Assembly (NCBI RefSeq): GCF_030817355.1 | Contig: NZ_JAUSZH010000001.1 | Coordinates: forward strand, 7,353,001 to 7,417,000 | DNA length: 64,000 nucleotides | DNA from: Streptomyces sp. V1I1 | Lineage (GTDB): Bacteria; Actinomycetota; Actinomycetes; Streptomycetales; Streptomycetaceae | Direction of reading: 5' to 3' | Shown: positions 8,506 to 17,079 of the stretch, piece after piece | Layout: each line of letters starts with the position of its first letter | Numbering within the stretch: position 1 is the first letter of the stretch | Translations under genes and position numbers: made by a program | Notes under the pieces: generated by a model | What the model was told of the DNA's origin: nothing | What the model saw: the letters and a program-made list of their open reading frames with translations, nothing else | Database searches by the model: none

Positions 8506-10956
8506 GTGTCCCCTGCCACTCCGGTCCCGCAGAGCGGAGGGCCCGCGCTGGAACTGCTGGTCCACGGCGTCGGCGGCGCCACCCCGCAGGACATGCTCGG
8601 CGACCCACGTACGGTCCGGATCTCCGGCGACGAGAAAGCCGCAGTGTTCCGGCGCACCGACGACGAGGAGGCGGAGCGCCACCCCGAGCGGTACGCGGAC
8701 CGGCCCATCCCCGAGGCGTACTGCTGGTCCAACCTCACCTCGGGCAACGGCGCGCGGGCCCTGTGGCTGCTGCTGCTCCCCTTCATGGTGGTCAACCTCG
8801 CGCACTGGATGCGGCCCCGCGCCAAGGGCCGCGCCAGTACGACCCGGTTATACGGAGTGCTGGTGCGGCTCGTCGCGCTCAGCCTCACCGTGCTGCTGAC
8901 GGCCGCTGCCTGCGAGGTCGCGCTGGACCTGCTGGCGTGGCAGTGCGCGGGCTCTGCCGACTGCACCCGGGAGAGGTCCTGGCTCGGCTTCCTGTCGAGC
9001 GCTCAGGGCGGCTGGTGGTCGCAACCGGGCCGCCGTCTCGCGCTCGCCGCTGTGGTTCCGGCCGCGCTGGTGGGGCTGCTGTGGTACCTCTCCAACCGCA
9101 CCTGGAGCGCGTACGAATCCCAGCGGCCGCCGACCGGCGATGACGTGGGGGAGGGCGAGGAAGACCCGGACGAGGACGCGGACGAGCTCGAGGACAAGGG
9201 CGAAGACAAGTGCGGCACGAAGCCGGCCGTGCGGCCCGCGCTCGGCAGGCCCGGATTCTGGTACGGCCGCCGGCTCGTCGCCCGGCTGCGCGCCGCGCAC
9301 ACCGCAGCCGGATTCCTGACCGTCTCCGCCGCGGTCGCAGGGGCAGCCGCCCGCCACGACCGCCGAGCCGCCGGTACGGCGCTGGAAATCTGCGGCCTCC
9401 TGCTGGAGGCAGCTCTCGTCGTGGCGCTGCTCGGCGTGCTGTGGGTCGTCATCCGCAGGGGCCGCAGCGAGCGGCGGATCGACGCTCGCATCGATCGCGC
9501 CGCCGTCCGCTATCTGCCCGGCGCCGCCCTCGTACTGCTCGTGCTGTCCCTGCTGTACGCCTCCTGGTCCCGCCCCGGCTGGGTCTCCAGCGCCACCCTC
9601 CCCGGCGATGTCACCTTCCGCGTCATCGCCCTCGTCCAGGGCGCCCTGGTTGTTTCCCTCGCAGTGGCCGCACGTGTCCTGCACCGCCGCGCGCGCCACC
9701 CGCGTACCGCCATGTCCGGCTTCGGCGGGCCCGCCGTCGCGATGCTCGCCTGCGCCCTGGGCGGGGTGATGACCGGCGGAGTCGCCCAGCGTGTGGCCGA
9801 CTGGCTGGACGGCCCCGGCACGCCTGGCATGGACGAGGAGGGCTCGATTCCCGGGCCTCCGGTGCTGCTTAGCTGGCAGGCCTCGGTCATCCCCGTGCTG
9901 CTGATCGTCCTGTTCGTCCCCGCCGTCGTCCTTGCCGTACGGACCTGGCTGAAGGCCCGCCGGCTCGCGGGCCCGGTCGAGGCGGACTACGACGACGGCC
10001 GCCCGGACGCCGTCCGCACCCGCCGGATAGCGGGCACCCGCGCCCGGGCCGCCCTCACCGACGCCGCCCCCTGGATCGTCGGCATCGTCTCCGGTGCCAC
10101 CCTGCCCCTCGGCGCGGGCGCGGTCGCCGGCGCCTGGGCCAGCGGCGAAGTGCCCGGCAAGGCCTTCGGCCACAGCGACGGCTTCGTCGAGTCCGCAGCG
10201 GAGGCCGCACAGTCCATCGGCTCCTGGCTGATCGGCTTCGGCTTCATACTCTTCGTCACCTGGGGCCGCCGCGCCTACCGCGACGCCTCGGCCCGGCGCA
10301 CCATCGGCATCCTCTGGGACGTCGGCACCTTCTGGCCGCGCGCGGCACACCCCTTCGCACCCCCTTGCTACGCGGAACGCGCCGTCCCCGACCTCACCTG
10401 GCGGATGTGCACCTGGACCGGACTCACCGGCGGACGGCTCGTCATCTCCGGCCATTCGCAAGGCAGCGTGCTGGCCGCGGCGGCCGTCTGGCAGCTGCCC
10501 GCCGCCACCCGTCGCCGGGTGGCGCTGCTGACGTACGGATCACCCCTGGAGCGGCTCTACGGCCGCTGGTTCCCCGCGTACTTCGGACCCGTCGCCCTGC
10601 GCGAGCTGCGCAGCGAAGTGAACTGCTGGCGCAATCTGTGGCGGCGCACCGACCCGATCGGCGGGCCGGTGCTGGTCCCTGCCGAGGGCGAACACCCCGC
10701 GGTGGACCGGGATGCACTCAAAGACCCGGTGGTGTACGGGCGTTCGGAGCGGCATCCGCTGCCGGAACCGATCCTCGGGCACTCCGAGTACCAGGCCGAC
10801 AAGGCCTTCGACAGGGAACGCCGGGAGCTTCTCGACCGGCTCACCCCGGCGGTGCCCCGGCAGGTGCAGGCGGATGCCCAGGCCCAGGCCCAGGCCCAGG
10901 CCCAGGCCCCGGGCCAGGGTCAGGCTCAAGGCAGTTCGGGCAGATCCTCCGGGTAG
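8506..10956 (+). CDS. Large integral membrane protein with split alpha/beta-hydrolase motifs; contains TTA codon
   Basis: An 816-residue protein starting at GTG 8506. Its N-terminus has the oxyanion-type motif LELLVHGVGG (His20). A long block of about ten membrane segments with an acidic cytoplasmic-like stretch (EGEEDPDEDADELEDKGED) follows. The nucleophile elbow ISGHSQGS (Ser651) appears only near residue 650, and a plausible catalytic His lies at 759 (LGHSEYQAD). The hydrolase core therefore seems interrupted by a membrane domain. The C-terminus is a Gln-Ala repeat. Leu115 is encoded by TTA (8848-8850), so translation should require bldA tRNA. Its 3' end overlaps the convergent beta-helix/AAA gene by 31 bp. 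Substrate unknown; lipase- or esterase-like activity is an inference. Confidence 0.75.
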   Translation: MSPATPVPQSGGPALELLVHGVGGATPQDMLGDPRTVRISGDEKAAVFRRTDDEEAERHPERYADRPIPEAYCWSNLTSGNGARALWLLLLPFMVVNLAHWMRPRAKGRASTTRLYGVLVRLVALSLTVLLTAAACEVALDLLAWQCAGSADCTRERSWLGFLSSAQGGWWSQPGRRLALAAVVPAALVGLLWYLSNRTWSAYESQRPPTGDDVGEGEEDPDEDADELEDKGEDKCGTKPAVRPALGRPGFWYGRRLVARLRAAHTAAGFLTVSAAVAGAAARHDRRAAGTALEICGLLLEAALVVALLGVLWVVIRRGRSERRIDARIDRAAVRYLPGAALVLLVLSLLYASWSRPGWVSSATLPGDVTFRVIALVQGALVVSLAVAARVLHRRARHPRTAMSGFGGPAVAMLACALGGVMTGGVAQRVADWLDGPGTPGMDEEGSIPGPPVLLSWQASVIPVLLIVLFVPAVVLAVRTWLKARRLAGPVEADYDDGRPDAVRTRRIAGTRARAALTDAAPWIVGIVSGATLPLGAGAVAGAWASGEVPGKAFGHSDGFVESAAEAAQSIGSWLIGFGFILFVTWGRRAYRDASARRTIGILWDVGTFWPRAAHPFAPPCYAERAVPDLTWRMCTWTGLTGGRLVISGHSQGSVLAAAAVWQLPAATRRRVALLTYGSPLERLYGRWFPAYFGPVALRELRSEVNCWRNLWRRTDPIGGPVLVPAEGEHPAVDRDALKDPVVYGRSERHPLPEPILGHSEYQADKAFDRERRELLDRLTPAVPRQVQADAQAQAQAQAQAPGQGQAQGSSGRSSG
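10876..10909 (+). repeat. GCCCAG hexanucleotide tandem repeat
   Basis: About five and a half perfect GCCCAG units encode the QAQAQA tail of the membrane hydrolase. A six-base unit keeps the frame whatever the copy number, so only tail length would vary. Confidence 0.8.
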
Positions 10957-13319
10957 AGCAGGGTCAAGTCGTCGGTGCTCGCCTCGGCGAGCTCGGCGAC
11001 CCGGCCCGCGTGCCGCTCCACCATCGACTCGAAGGTCTGGCGGGCGGTGCGGCCGTTGCCGAAGGCGGGCCCCTTGGGCAGTGCGGTGAAGTACTTCAGC
11101 AGCGCCTCGCCGGTGCCCGTGCCCAGCCGGTACTCATGCTCCTCGGCCTGCTGCTCCACGATCCGCAGCAGTTCCTCGGGCACATAGTCGCTGAAGGTGA
11201 TGGTCCGTGAAAAACGGGACGCCACACCGGGGTTGACGGACAGAAACCGCTCCATCTCCGCGGTGTACCCGGCGACGATCACCACGACGGCGTCGCGGTG
11301 GTCCTCCATCAGCTTCACCAGCGTGTCGATGGCCTCCTTGCCGAAGTCCCGCCCGGAGTCCTCGGGAGACAGGGCGTACGCCTCGTCGATGAAGAGCACT
11401 CCGCCGCGCGCCCGGTCGAACGCCTCCTGGGTGCGGATCGCGGTGGAGCCGATGTGCTCGCCGACCAGGTCCACCCGGGAGACCTCGACGAGATGGCCGC
11501 GCTCCAGCACCCCGAGCGAGGCCAGGATCTCGCCGTACAGCCGTGCCACGGTCGTCTTGCCGGTGCCGGGGGAGCCGGTGAAAACCAGGTGGCGGCGGGC
11601 GGAGGCGGCCTTCAGCCCCGCCTCCTGACGGCGCCTGCCGACCTCGATCATGTTGGTGAGTGTGCGGACCTCGCGCTTGACGCTGTCCAGGCCGACCAGC
11701 GCGTCCAGTTCGCCGAGGACCGCGCCCGATGTGCGTACGGGCTCGGCCGGCGCGGCCTCGGGGGCGCGCTGGTCGGGGATCGTGCTGAGCAGCCCCGGCG
11801 ACTGGGTCGCGGTCAGCACGGCCGTCGTCTGCTCGGCCCCCGGCCGTACGCCGCTTTCGTCGCTGGTGCAGTCCTCGACGGCCGAGCCGTCGTCCTCCGC
11901 CAGCTCGTAACCGCCGCGCGCACAGCGCTCGGTGCGGCAGCGGCTCAGCGTTGTACGGCAGCCGTCCATCACATGGAAGCCGTAGCCCCCGCTGCCCGTG
12001 ACCCGGCAGCCGCGGAAGGTGCCACGGCCCTCCGCCGACACATAGAAACCGGCTTCGGCGGGCGAGGTGACCGTGCAGCGTTCGATCACCGGATCGGCGC
12101 CCTTGGTGACGATCACGCCGGTCTGCGCGGCGTCGATGGTGCAGCCGTTGAGCGTGCCGCCGCTGCCGTGGTCGCGGAACCAGGCGCCGGTGGACGCCTC
12201 CCTGATCCGGCAGTCGTCGAGCTGCGCGGTCGCGCCGTCGCTCACCGACACCGCGGTGTTGCGGACCTGGGAGAGATCACTGTCGACGACATCGGCGCGT
12301 GAACCGCGGTCGAGTACGAAGATCGCGTCCGGGACGTCGTGCACGCGGCAGGAGTCGAGCACGACGGTCGCGCCGTCGCTGACCCAGACAGCCGGATAGT
12401 CGCCCGTACTGTCATGGATCTCGCACTGATTGGCGTCCACTCGCGTGCCCGGGTCCCAGACGGACAGGCCGTTGCGCCCGAAGCGGCGGACCGTCGACCG
12501 CGTGAGCGTGAGCACGGACCGGGAGCGCAGATCGATCGCGTTCTCCGGGATGTCGTGGATGTCGCAGTCGGAGAGCGTGAGTACGGCGTCCGTGTCGAGG
12601 GTTATGCCGTCGGCCGAAGTGCGGTGCACGGTGGAGTCGGTGAGATGGGCGCTCGCGCGGGAGGCGATCTGGACGCCGGTGCCCTTGATCTCGTACACCT
12701 CGCAGCCGATCGCATCGAGGCCACTGCCCTCGCCGGTGACGGTCAGGCCCGCGCCCGACGCGTGATGCACCCGGCAGCGCTCCAGCCTCGGATGCGCGCC
12801 GCCGCCCACGGAGACGCCGGACCGGCCGGCCGAGACCACCTCGCACTCCTCGAACACCCCGCCGGCGCCGTCCAGTACGCCGATGCCGACGCCCGCCGGG
12901 TTGTCGACGGTGCAGCGGCGGACGGTGGGGCGGGCCGCGCCGCGCACCTCGAGACCGGCAGCGGAACGGGTGACGATTCGCAGATCGATCAGCTCGGGAG
13001 TGCCGTCCTCGACCAGCAGCGCGGGCGCTGCCGCGTCCTGCCCCTCCACATGGAGGTCCTGGACGATGGCCGAAGCGCGCACGGTGAGCGGCACTCCGTC
13101 GGCGGGCGCGATGCGCACCGAGCCGACCGCGCCCTCGGAGCCGCGCAGGGTGACCGCCCGCTGGACGACGAGATTCTCGCGGTACGTCCCCGGCGCGACG
13201 GTGAGGATGTCACCGTCCCCTGCGGCCTCCAGGGCTGCGGCGAGTGAGGGGTACTCGCCCGTGCGGCGCCGCCACCGCGATGTGCCGGTGTGCGTCACCT
13301 GGACCGTGCCCTGTGCCAT
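10926..13319 (-). CDS. Right-handed beta-helix / AAA+ ATPase fusion protein (CbbX/EccA-like)
   Basis: A 797-residue protein. Residues about 15-490 are a pectate-lyase-like parallel beta-helix: the entry YPSLAAALEAAGDGDILTVA is followed by some twenty repeats of the pattern xxCxVxxSxxxGVxVxxGAxP. Residues about 533-797 form an AAA+ module of the CbbX/SpoVK/EccA type with Walker A (GSPGTGKTT), Walker B (GGVLFIDEAYAL) and sensor/arginine region (SRFSRTITF). The ATG at 13319 (MAQGTVQVTHTG) is chosen; upstream frame is low quality. EccA-type ATPases act in type VII secretion, but no Esx genes are nearby. The role is unknown; it may remodel a partner recognised by the beta-helix. The 3' end overlaps the convergent membrane hydrolase gene. 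Confidence 0.85.
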   Translation of the reverse strand: MAQGTVQVTHTGTSRWRRRTGEYPSLAAALEAAGDGDILTVAPGTYRENLVVQRAVTLRGSEGAVGSVRIAPADGVPLTVRASAIVQDLHVEGQDAAAPALLVEDGTPELIDLRIVTRSAAGLEVRGAARPTVRRCTVDNPAGVGIGVLDGAGGVFEECEVVSAGRSGVSVGGGAHPRLERCRVHHASGAGLTVTGEGSGLDAIGCEVYEIKGTGVQIASRASAHLTDSTVHRTSADGITLDTDAVLTLSDCDIHDIPENAIDLRSRSVLTLTRSTVRRFGRNGLSVWDPGTRVDANQCEIHDSTGDYPAVWVSDGATVVLDSCRVHDVPDAIFVLDRGSRADVVDSDLSQVRNTAVSVSDGATAQLDDCRIREASTGAWFRDHGSGGTLNGCTIDAAQTGVIVTKGADPVIERCTVTSPAEAGFYVSAEGRGTFRGCRVTGSGGYGFHVMDGCRTTLSRCRTERCARGGYELAEDDGSAVEDCTSDESGVRPGAEQTTAVLTATQSPGLLSTIPDQRAPEAAPAEPVRTSGAVLGELDALVGLDSVKREVRTLTNMIEVGRRRQEAGLKAASARRHLVFTGSPGTGKTTVARLYGEILASLGVLERGHLVEVSRVDLVGEHIGSTAIRTQEAFDRARGGVLFIDEAYALSPEDSGRDFGKEAIDTLVKLMEDHRDAVVVIVAGYTAEMERFLSVNPGVASRFSRTITFSDYVPEELLRIVEQQAEEHEYRLGTGTGEALLKYFTALPKGPAFGNGRTARQTFESMVERHAGRVAELAEASTDDLTLLYPEDLPELP

Positions 13320-13446
13320 GGTGCTGCTCTGCCCCCACCTCGTGATCCTGCTCCGCCGCGTCTCTGAGGGGGACGCCCCCTGACCCCCGAGGGGGTTGCC
13401 CAACCGTAGCGCGCGCGACGAGCCGGAGTTGACGAGACGTGACCGG

Positions 13447-14055
13447 TCAGCTGCCTGCGCCCGTACGACCCCAGTCGGGGCCGGCCGCGGCCCATGCCCG
13501 GTCAAGGCGCGCGTATCTGCGCCGTACAAGTCGCGAGACGACCAGCCGTCTGGCGCATTCGACGAGTCCGGCGGCGGCGAACGCGGCGCCTGTCCCCGCC
13601 AGGACGGCGTGCACGCCGGCAGTCGCCGCGTCCATCGGGCGAGTGACGATCCGGCCGGTGCGGTCGGTCCAGATGGTGAACGTGTCGCCGGGCCGCACGG
13701 TCCGCAGCACGGTGGAGACCGTACCGGTGTGCCGACTGCCGTCCGCCGCCGTCCACTTCGCGACGATCGGCCGACGCCTCTCGTGGGCCGCGGAGGACTC
13801 GGGGTCGTACGCGGCGGGCTTGTGCGCCGGGGCCGGTTTCAGCACCGTCGCGGTGACCGCGTGACGCTGCTCGCCCTGCATGCGTACCGACTGGCGCAGC
13901 GACTCGTCGGTCAGGCTCCCGGTGATCCAGCCGACGGCCGGGGCCGCGGTGACGAGAAGCACGGCGGCGACGAGCGCCACCCACGCCTCCAAGAGATCGG
14001 TCGCACGGCGCAGGGGATTGCGGCGCCAGCGCCAGACTCCTGTGGCTGCTCGCAC
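13447..14055 (-). CDS. Rv1733c-like membrane protein
   Basis: A 202-residue protein with two membrane segments (about residues 22-45 and 158-180) enclosing an extracytoplasmic domain containing the HAVTATVL strand and VAKWTAADGSRHTGTV. It resembles the actinobacterial Rv1733c family: short basic N-terminus NPLRRATDLLEAW, TM, domain, TM, basic tail. The GTG at 14055 is chosen because the family begins shortly before this motif and the upstream frame is cysteine-rich read-through. Family members are linked to dormancy or stress in mycobacteria; here the function is unknown. The gene stands alone. Confidence 0.75.
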   Translation of the reverse strand: MRAATGVWRWRRNPLRRATDLLEAWVALVAAVLLVTAAPAVGWITGSLTDESLRQSVRMQGEQRHAVTATVLKPAPAHKPAAYDPESSAAHERRRPIVAKWTAADGSRHTGTVSTVLRTVRPGDTFTIWTDRTGRIVTRPMDAATAGVHAVLAGTGAAFAAAGLVECARRLVVSRLVRRRYARLDRAWAAAGPDWGRTGAGS

Positions 14056-14220
14056 TGTCCTGCACCCCCTCCCGCGTCCGTCATAGCCCGGTACGGCACG
14101 GCATAAGCACGAGTGGCGCGAAGAGAGAGGAATGTCACCCGCCACTCACCCCGCCAACAGTCCAACGCGTCTGTCACCGCGGGGTGTTCCCGGGTTTGAG
14201 GGTTCCCGGGTCGTGGTGAC

Positions 14221-15045
14221 CTATGCGAGGACGCTGACAGTGTCGCCGGCCCGGATGACGCCGGTCCGCTCCGGCACCAGGTACTGCCCGAAGACCACCT
14301 TGTCCCCGACGCGGCGGTGCCGGGCGAGGGTCCGCAGCGGCTCCTTGCCACGCTCGGCAGTGCGCTGGTCGGTGGTGGTGATGACGCAGCGGCCGCAGGG
14401 CCTGGCCACCCGGAAGGTGACTTCGCCCAGCGCGATCCGCTGCCAGTCGTCCTCGGCCCAGGGCGCCGCGCCGTCGACGACGACATTCGGCCGGAACCGG
14501 GTCATGGGCAGCGGCCCCTCGTCGGCGTGATCACCCTGTGCGATGAGGGAGTTGAGAGCGTCGAGTGAGGCGAGGGTGGTGACGAGCAGCGGATACCCGT
14601 CGCCGAGATGGACCGTCTCGCCGGGGAGCGCGTACTGAGGGTCAATGGGGCGCCGAGTGGCCGGGTCGTCGAGATGGACGAGCCGCACCTTGGCGCCCAG
14701 ATAGTCGCTGAACCAGTCGTCCGCGGGCCCCTCGACAGGCACCGTCTCGACCTTGTCCCCGAAAAGTTGCACCGCGACAGTCCCGACTGGCTCGGGAACG
14801 GCGACGGTCAGCGGCTCGTGCCCGGGCGCGGTCAGCCGGATCCCGCCGTCCGGCATCGACTCGGCACGGGCCAACGCCAGCCGTGGCTGCTGGCGTTGGG
14901 TGACCACCTTGGCCGAGGGGTCGATCAGCGTCCACCGACGGTCCCCGGCGAGTCCCCACGGCTCTACAGCCGTCTCGCCGAGTGCGTACCCCGCCACCGA
15001 TTTGACCGGGTGGACATGGATGGAGCGGATGGTTGGGTTGCGCAT
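14221..15045 (-). CDS. MOSC domain-containing protein
   Basis: A 274-residue protein with an N-terminal MOSC_N beta-barrel (IRSIHVHPVKSVAG, LAGDRRWTLIDPSAKVVTQR) and a C-terminal MOSC domain with MTRFRPNVVVDG and the cysteine-bearing RPCGRCVITTTDQ (the conserved Cys expected in this family). Such proteins (YcbX/mARC-like) carry a molybdenum cofactor and reduce N-hydroxylated compounds or move sulfur. No partner reductase lies next to it. Starts at ATG 15045. Confidence 0.85.
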   Translation of the reverse strand: MRNPTIRSIHVHPVKSVAGYALGETAVEPWGLAGDRRWTLIDPSAKVVTQRQQPRLALARAESMPDGGIRLTAPGHEPLTVAVPEPVGTVAVQLFGDKVETVPVEGPADDWFSDYLGAKVRLVHLDDPATRRPIDPQYALPGETVHLGDGYPLLVTTLASLDALNSLIAQGDHADEGPLPMTRFRPNVVVDGAAPWAEDDWQRIALGEVTFRVARPCGRCVITTTDQRTAERGKEPLRTLARHRRVGDKVVFGQYLVPERTGVIRAGDTVSVLA

Positions 15046-15082
15046 ACAGCCATAGTGCCAGCCCCCACTGACATCCGGCCGG

Positions 15083-15544
15083 TCAGTACCCCCGGCCCTG
15101 GTACGGACGGTTGTACGGGTCGTCGTAGGGGGCGGGCGTGGGCGCGGGACGCGCGGCCGCAGGGCGCATCGCCTCGTAACCGGTGGGCACCGGACGCTGC
15201 TGCTGGGCCTGGGGCTGAGGGCCCGGGTACCCGCGCGGCACGGAGGTCTGCTGAGGGATGTACGGCGCGGGCGCGTGCTGCAGCGGCATGGGCTGCTGCA
15301 TCTGCTGCGGGTAGCCGTACGAGCCGTAGGAGGGAGAGGACTGCGAGGGGCCTGCCGGGAGGGCGGGCAGGGCCGCGGGGAGCGCCGGCAGATAGCTGTT
15401 GCCGGTGTCGTACGCAGCAGGCACTCGGATCGGGGCGATCTGAGGTGTGCCCCGCTCCGCGACCAGGGAGTCGTAGATGGGGGTGTCGGGGAACGACGGA
15501 GCGGAGTAGTAACCGCCGCCGTAGGTGGCGCGGGGGGAGGTCAT
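15083..15544 (-). CDS. Pro/Tyr/Gln-rich small protein (DUF6643-like)
   Basis: This 153-residue protein begins MTSPRATYGGGYYSAPSFPD, then TPIYDSLVAERGTPQIAPIR. The rest is low-complexity Pro/Gln/Tyr/Ala sequence ending PYNRPYQGRGY. It has no membrane segment. The N-terminal 45 residues look conserved among streptomycetes (I believe this is DUF6643, from memory), while the tail is disordered. It lies downstream of nothing on its strand and divergent to the TerD gene; the 254-bp intergenic region carries the 15717-15739 hairpin. Function unknown. Confidence 0.6.
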   Translation of the reverse strand: MTSPRATYGGGYYSAPSFPDTPIYDSLVAERGTPQIAPIRVPAAYDTGNSYLPALPAALPALPAGPSQSSPSYGSYGYPQQMQQPMPLQHAPAPYIPQQTSVPRGYPGPQPQAQQQRPVPTGYEAMRPAAARPAPTPAPYDDPYNRPYQGRGY

Positions 15545-15716
15545 GGCACATAAGTTAAGCCCACGATGTGCTGGTTGGGGAGCCCGATAAGAGGGTTGTT
15601 TCAGTAGATGCGAGTGACCGTGGATCCCCAATGCGAGCGAACCCGGGAAAAACGGTCGCCGGGAAGCGCATAGATCGTGTAAATGGCAAGCTGAGAGCGG
15701 GTTACCCACGGGTCGG

Positions 15717-15739
15717 CCAGGGCGCCCCGGGCGCCCTGG
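15717..15739. promoter_or_regulatory. Perfect inverted repeat in the TerD leader region
   Basis: Arms CCAGGGCGCC and GGCGCCCTGG are separated by three bases (CCG). It lies 60 bp upstream of the TerD-family start codon. It could be a transcription attenuator, an operator, or a terminator of an undetected upstream transcript. Confidence 0.55.
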
Positions 15740-15798
15740 GGATTAGGTTGGCGGCAGATGAATTTTCTGGGTCACCCCGACTCGCGATGGGGGCGAGC

Positions 15799-17064
15799 AT
15801 GTCCATGCTAAAAGGAGCCAATACTCCGGTGCCGGCGCAACACGTTCGCGTCGAATTGGGATGGCGTACAGGTCCCGGTGCACCGGATGTCGACGCCTCG
15901 GCGCTCCTCCTCGCATCGGGAAAGGTCCGCTCCGACGCGGACTTCGTCTTCTACAACCAGCCGTCGCACGCCTCGGGAGCCGTACGCCACGAGGGGAAGC
16001 AGAGCGCGCCGGACAATGTGACGGATCTGCTGTCGGTCGACCTCGCGCGCGTGGAGCCCGCGATCGAGAAGATCGTGCTGGCCGCCTCGGCCGACGGCGG
16101 CAGCTTCGGGCAGGTGCCCGGCCTGTACATCAAGGTGCTTGACGCGGCGTCCGGCGCCGAGATCGCGCGGTACGACAGCCAGGACGCGACGGTCGAGACG
16201 GCCTTTGTGCTCGGCGAGCTGTACCGGCGGCAGGGTGCGTGGAAGTTCCGCGCGGTGGGGCAGGGCTACAGCACCGGACTCGAGGGCCTGGCGACGGACT
16301 TCGGCATCTCGGTCGACGAGCCCCAGCAGGCGGCCCCGGCTGCCGCTGCGACGGCTCCTGCCACGCCCGTCGCGCCCGCCCCCGTGAAGCCAGTGTCTCC
16401 GCCGCCGGCGCCTGCTCCTTCCGCTCCCGTACGTCTGAGCAAGGTGACGCTGACGAAGGAGACCCCGTCCGTCTCCCTGACCAAGCAGGGCGGCACCTCC
16501 GGCGCGATGCGCGTCAACCTCAGCTGGCAGGTGCGCAAGCAGTTCCAGGGCTGGGGCGCCAAACTCGGCCGCGCCGTCGCCATGCACGCGGACCTCGACC
16601 TCGACCTGTGCGCGCTCTACGAACTCGCCGACGGCCGCAAGGGAGTCGTCCAGGCCCTCGGCAACGCCTTCGGCTCGCTCCAGCAGCCCCCGTACATCCA
16701 TCTCGACGGCGACGACCGCACGGGCGGGACCTCCGGCGAGAACCTCACCATCAATCTGGACCACAAGGACCGGCTCCGCCGCGTCGTCATCTTCGTGACC
16801 ATCTACCAAGGTGCGCGCAGCTTCGCCGATCTGGACGCGACGGTCACCCTCCAGCCGCAGCACGGCGCCGCCATCGACTTCTCGCTCGGCGAGTGCACCG
16901 TACCGTCGACCGTCTGCGCGCTCGCACTGATCACCAACACCGGCTCGGATCTCGTCGTCCAGCGCGAGGCCCGCTTCCTGGTCCCGGAGCGCGGTGTGAG
17001 CCCGCAGCGGTCGATCGACTACGCGTACGGCTGGGGCATGAACTGGACGCCCGGCAGGAAGTGA
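15799..17064 (+). CDS. TerD family protein with two TerD-like domains
   Basis: A 421-residue protein. The N-terminal TerD domain (residues about 2-185) shows [30 protein letters not shown] and the acidic calcium-binding-type segments seen in TerD. A Pro/Ala linker (about 190-225) leads to a second TerD-related domain (about 232-420: [32 protein letters not shown]). TerD proteins belong to tellurite/stress modules whose biochemistry remains unclear. Start at [12 protein letters not shown] (15799); an ATG at 15787 is possible. There are no other ter genes beside it; the neighbours are a divergent small protein and a convergent glycosyltransferase. Confidence 0.8.
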   Translation: MSMLKGANTPVPAQHVRVELGWRTGPGAPDVDASALLLASGKVRSDADFVFYNQPSHASGAVRHEGKQSAPDNVTDLLSVDLARVEPAIEKIVLAASADGGSFGQVPGLYIKVLDAASGAEIARYDSQDATVETAFVLGELYRRQGAWKFRAVGQGYSTGLEGLATDFGISVDEPQQAAPAAAATAPATPVAPAPVKPVSPPPAPAPSAPVRLSKVTLTKETPSVSLTKQGGTSGAMRVNLSWQVRKQFQGWGAKLGRAVAMHADLDLDLCALYELADGRKGVVQALGNAFGSLQQPPYIHLDGDDRTGGTSGENLTINLDHKDRLRRVVIFVTIYQGARSFADLDATVTLQPQHGAAIDFSLGECTVPSTVCALALITNTGSDLVVQREARFLVPERGVSPQRSIDYAYGWGMNWTPGRK

Positions 17065-17079
17065 CGCTCGTTGGGCTGG

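Noticed and set aside
8848..10461. Very long minus-strand frame opposite the membrane hydrolase gene
   Set aside because: Composition (Gly/Asp/Glu/Arg runs) is that of an antisense shadow and no domain is recognisable.
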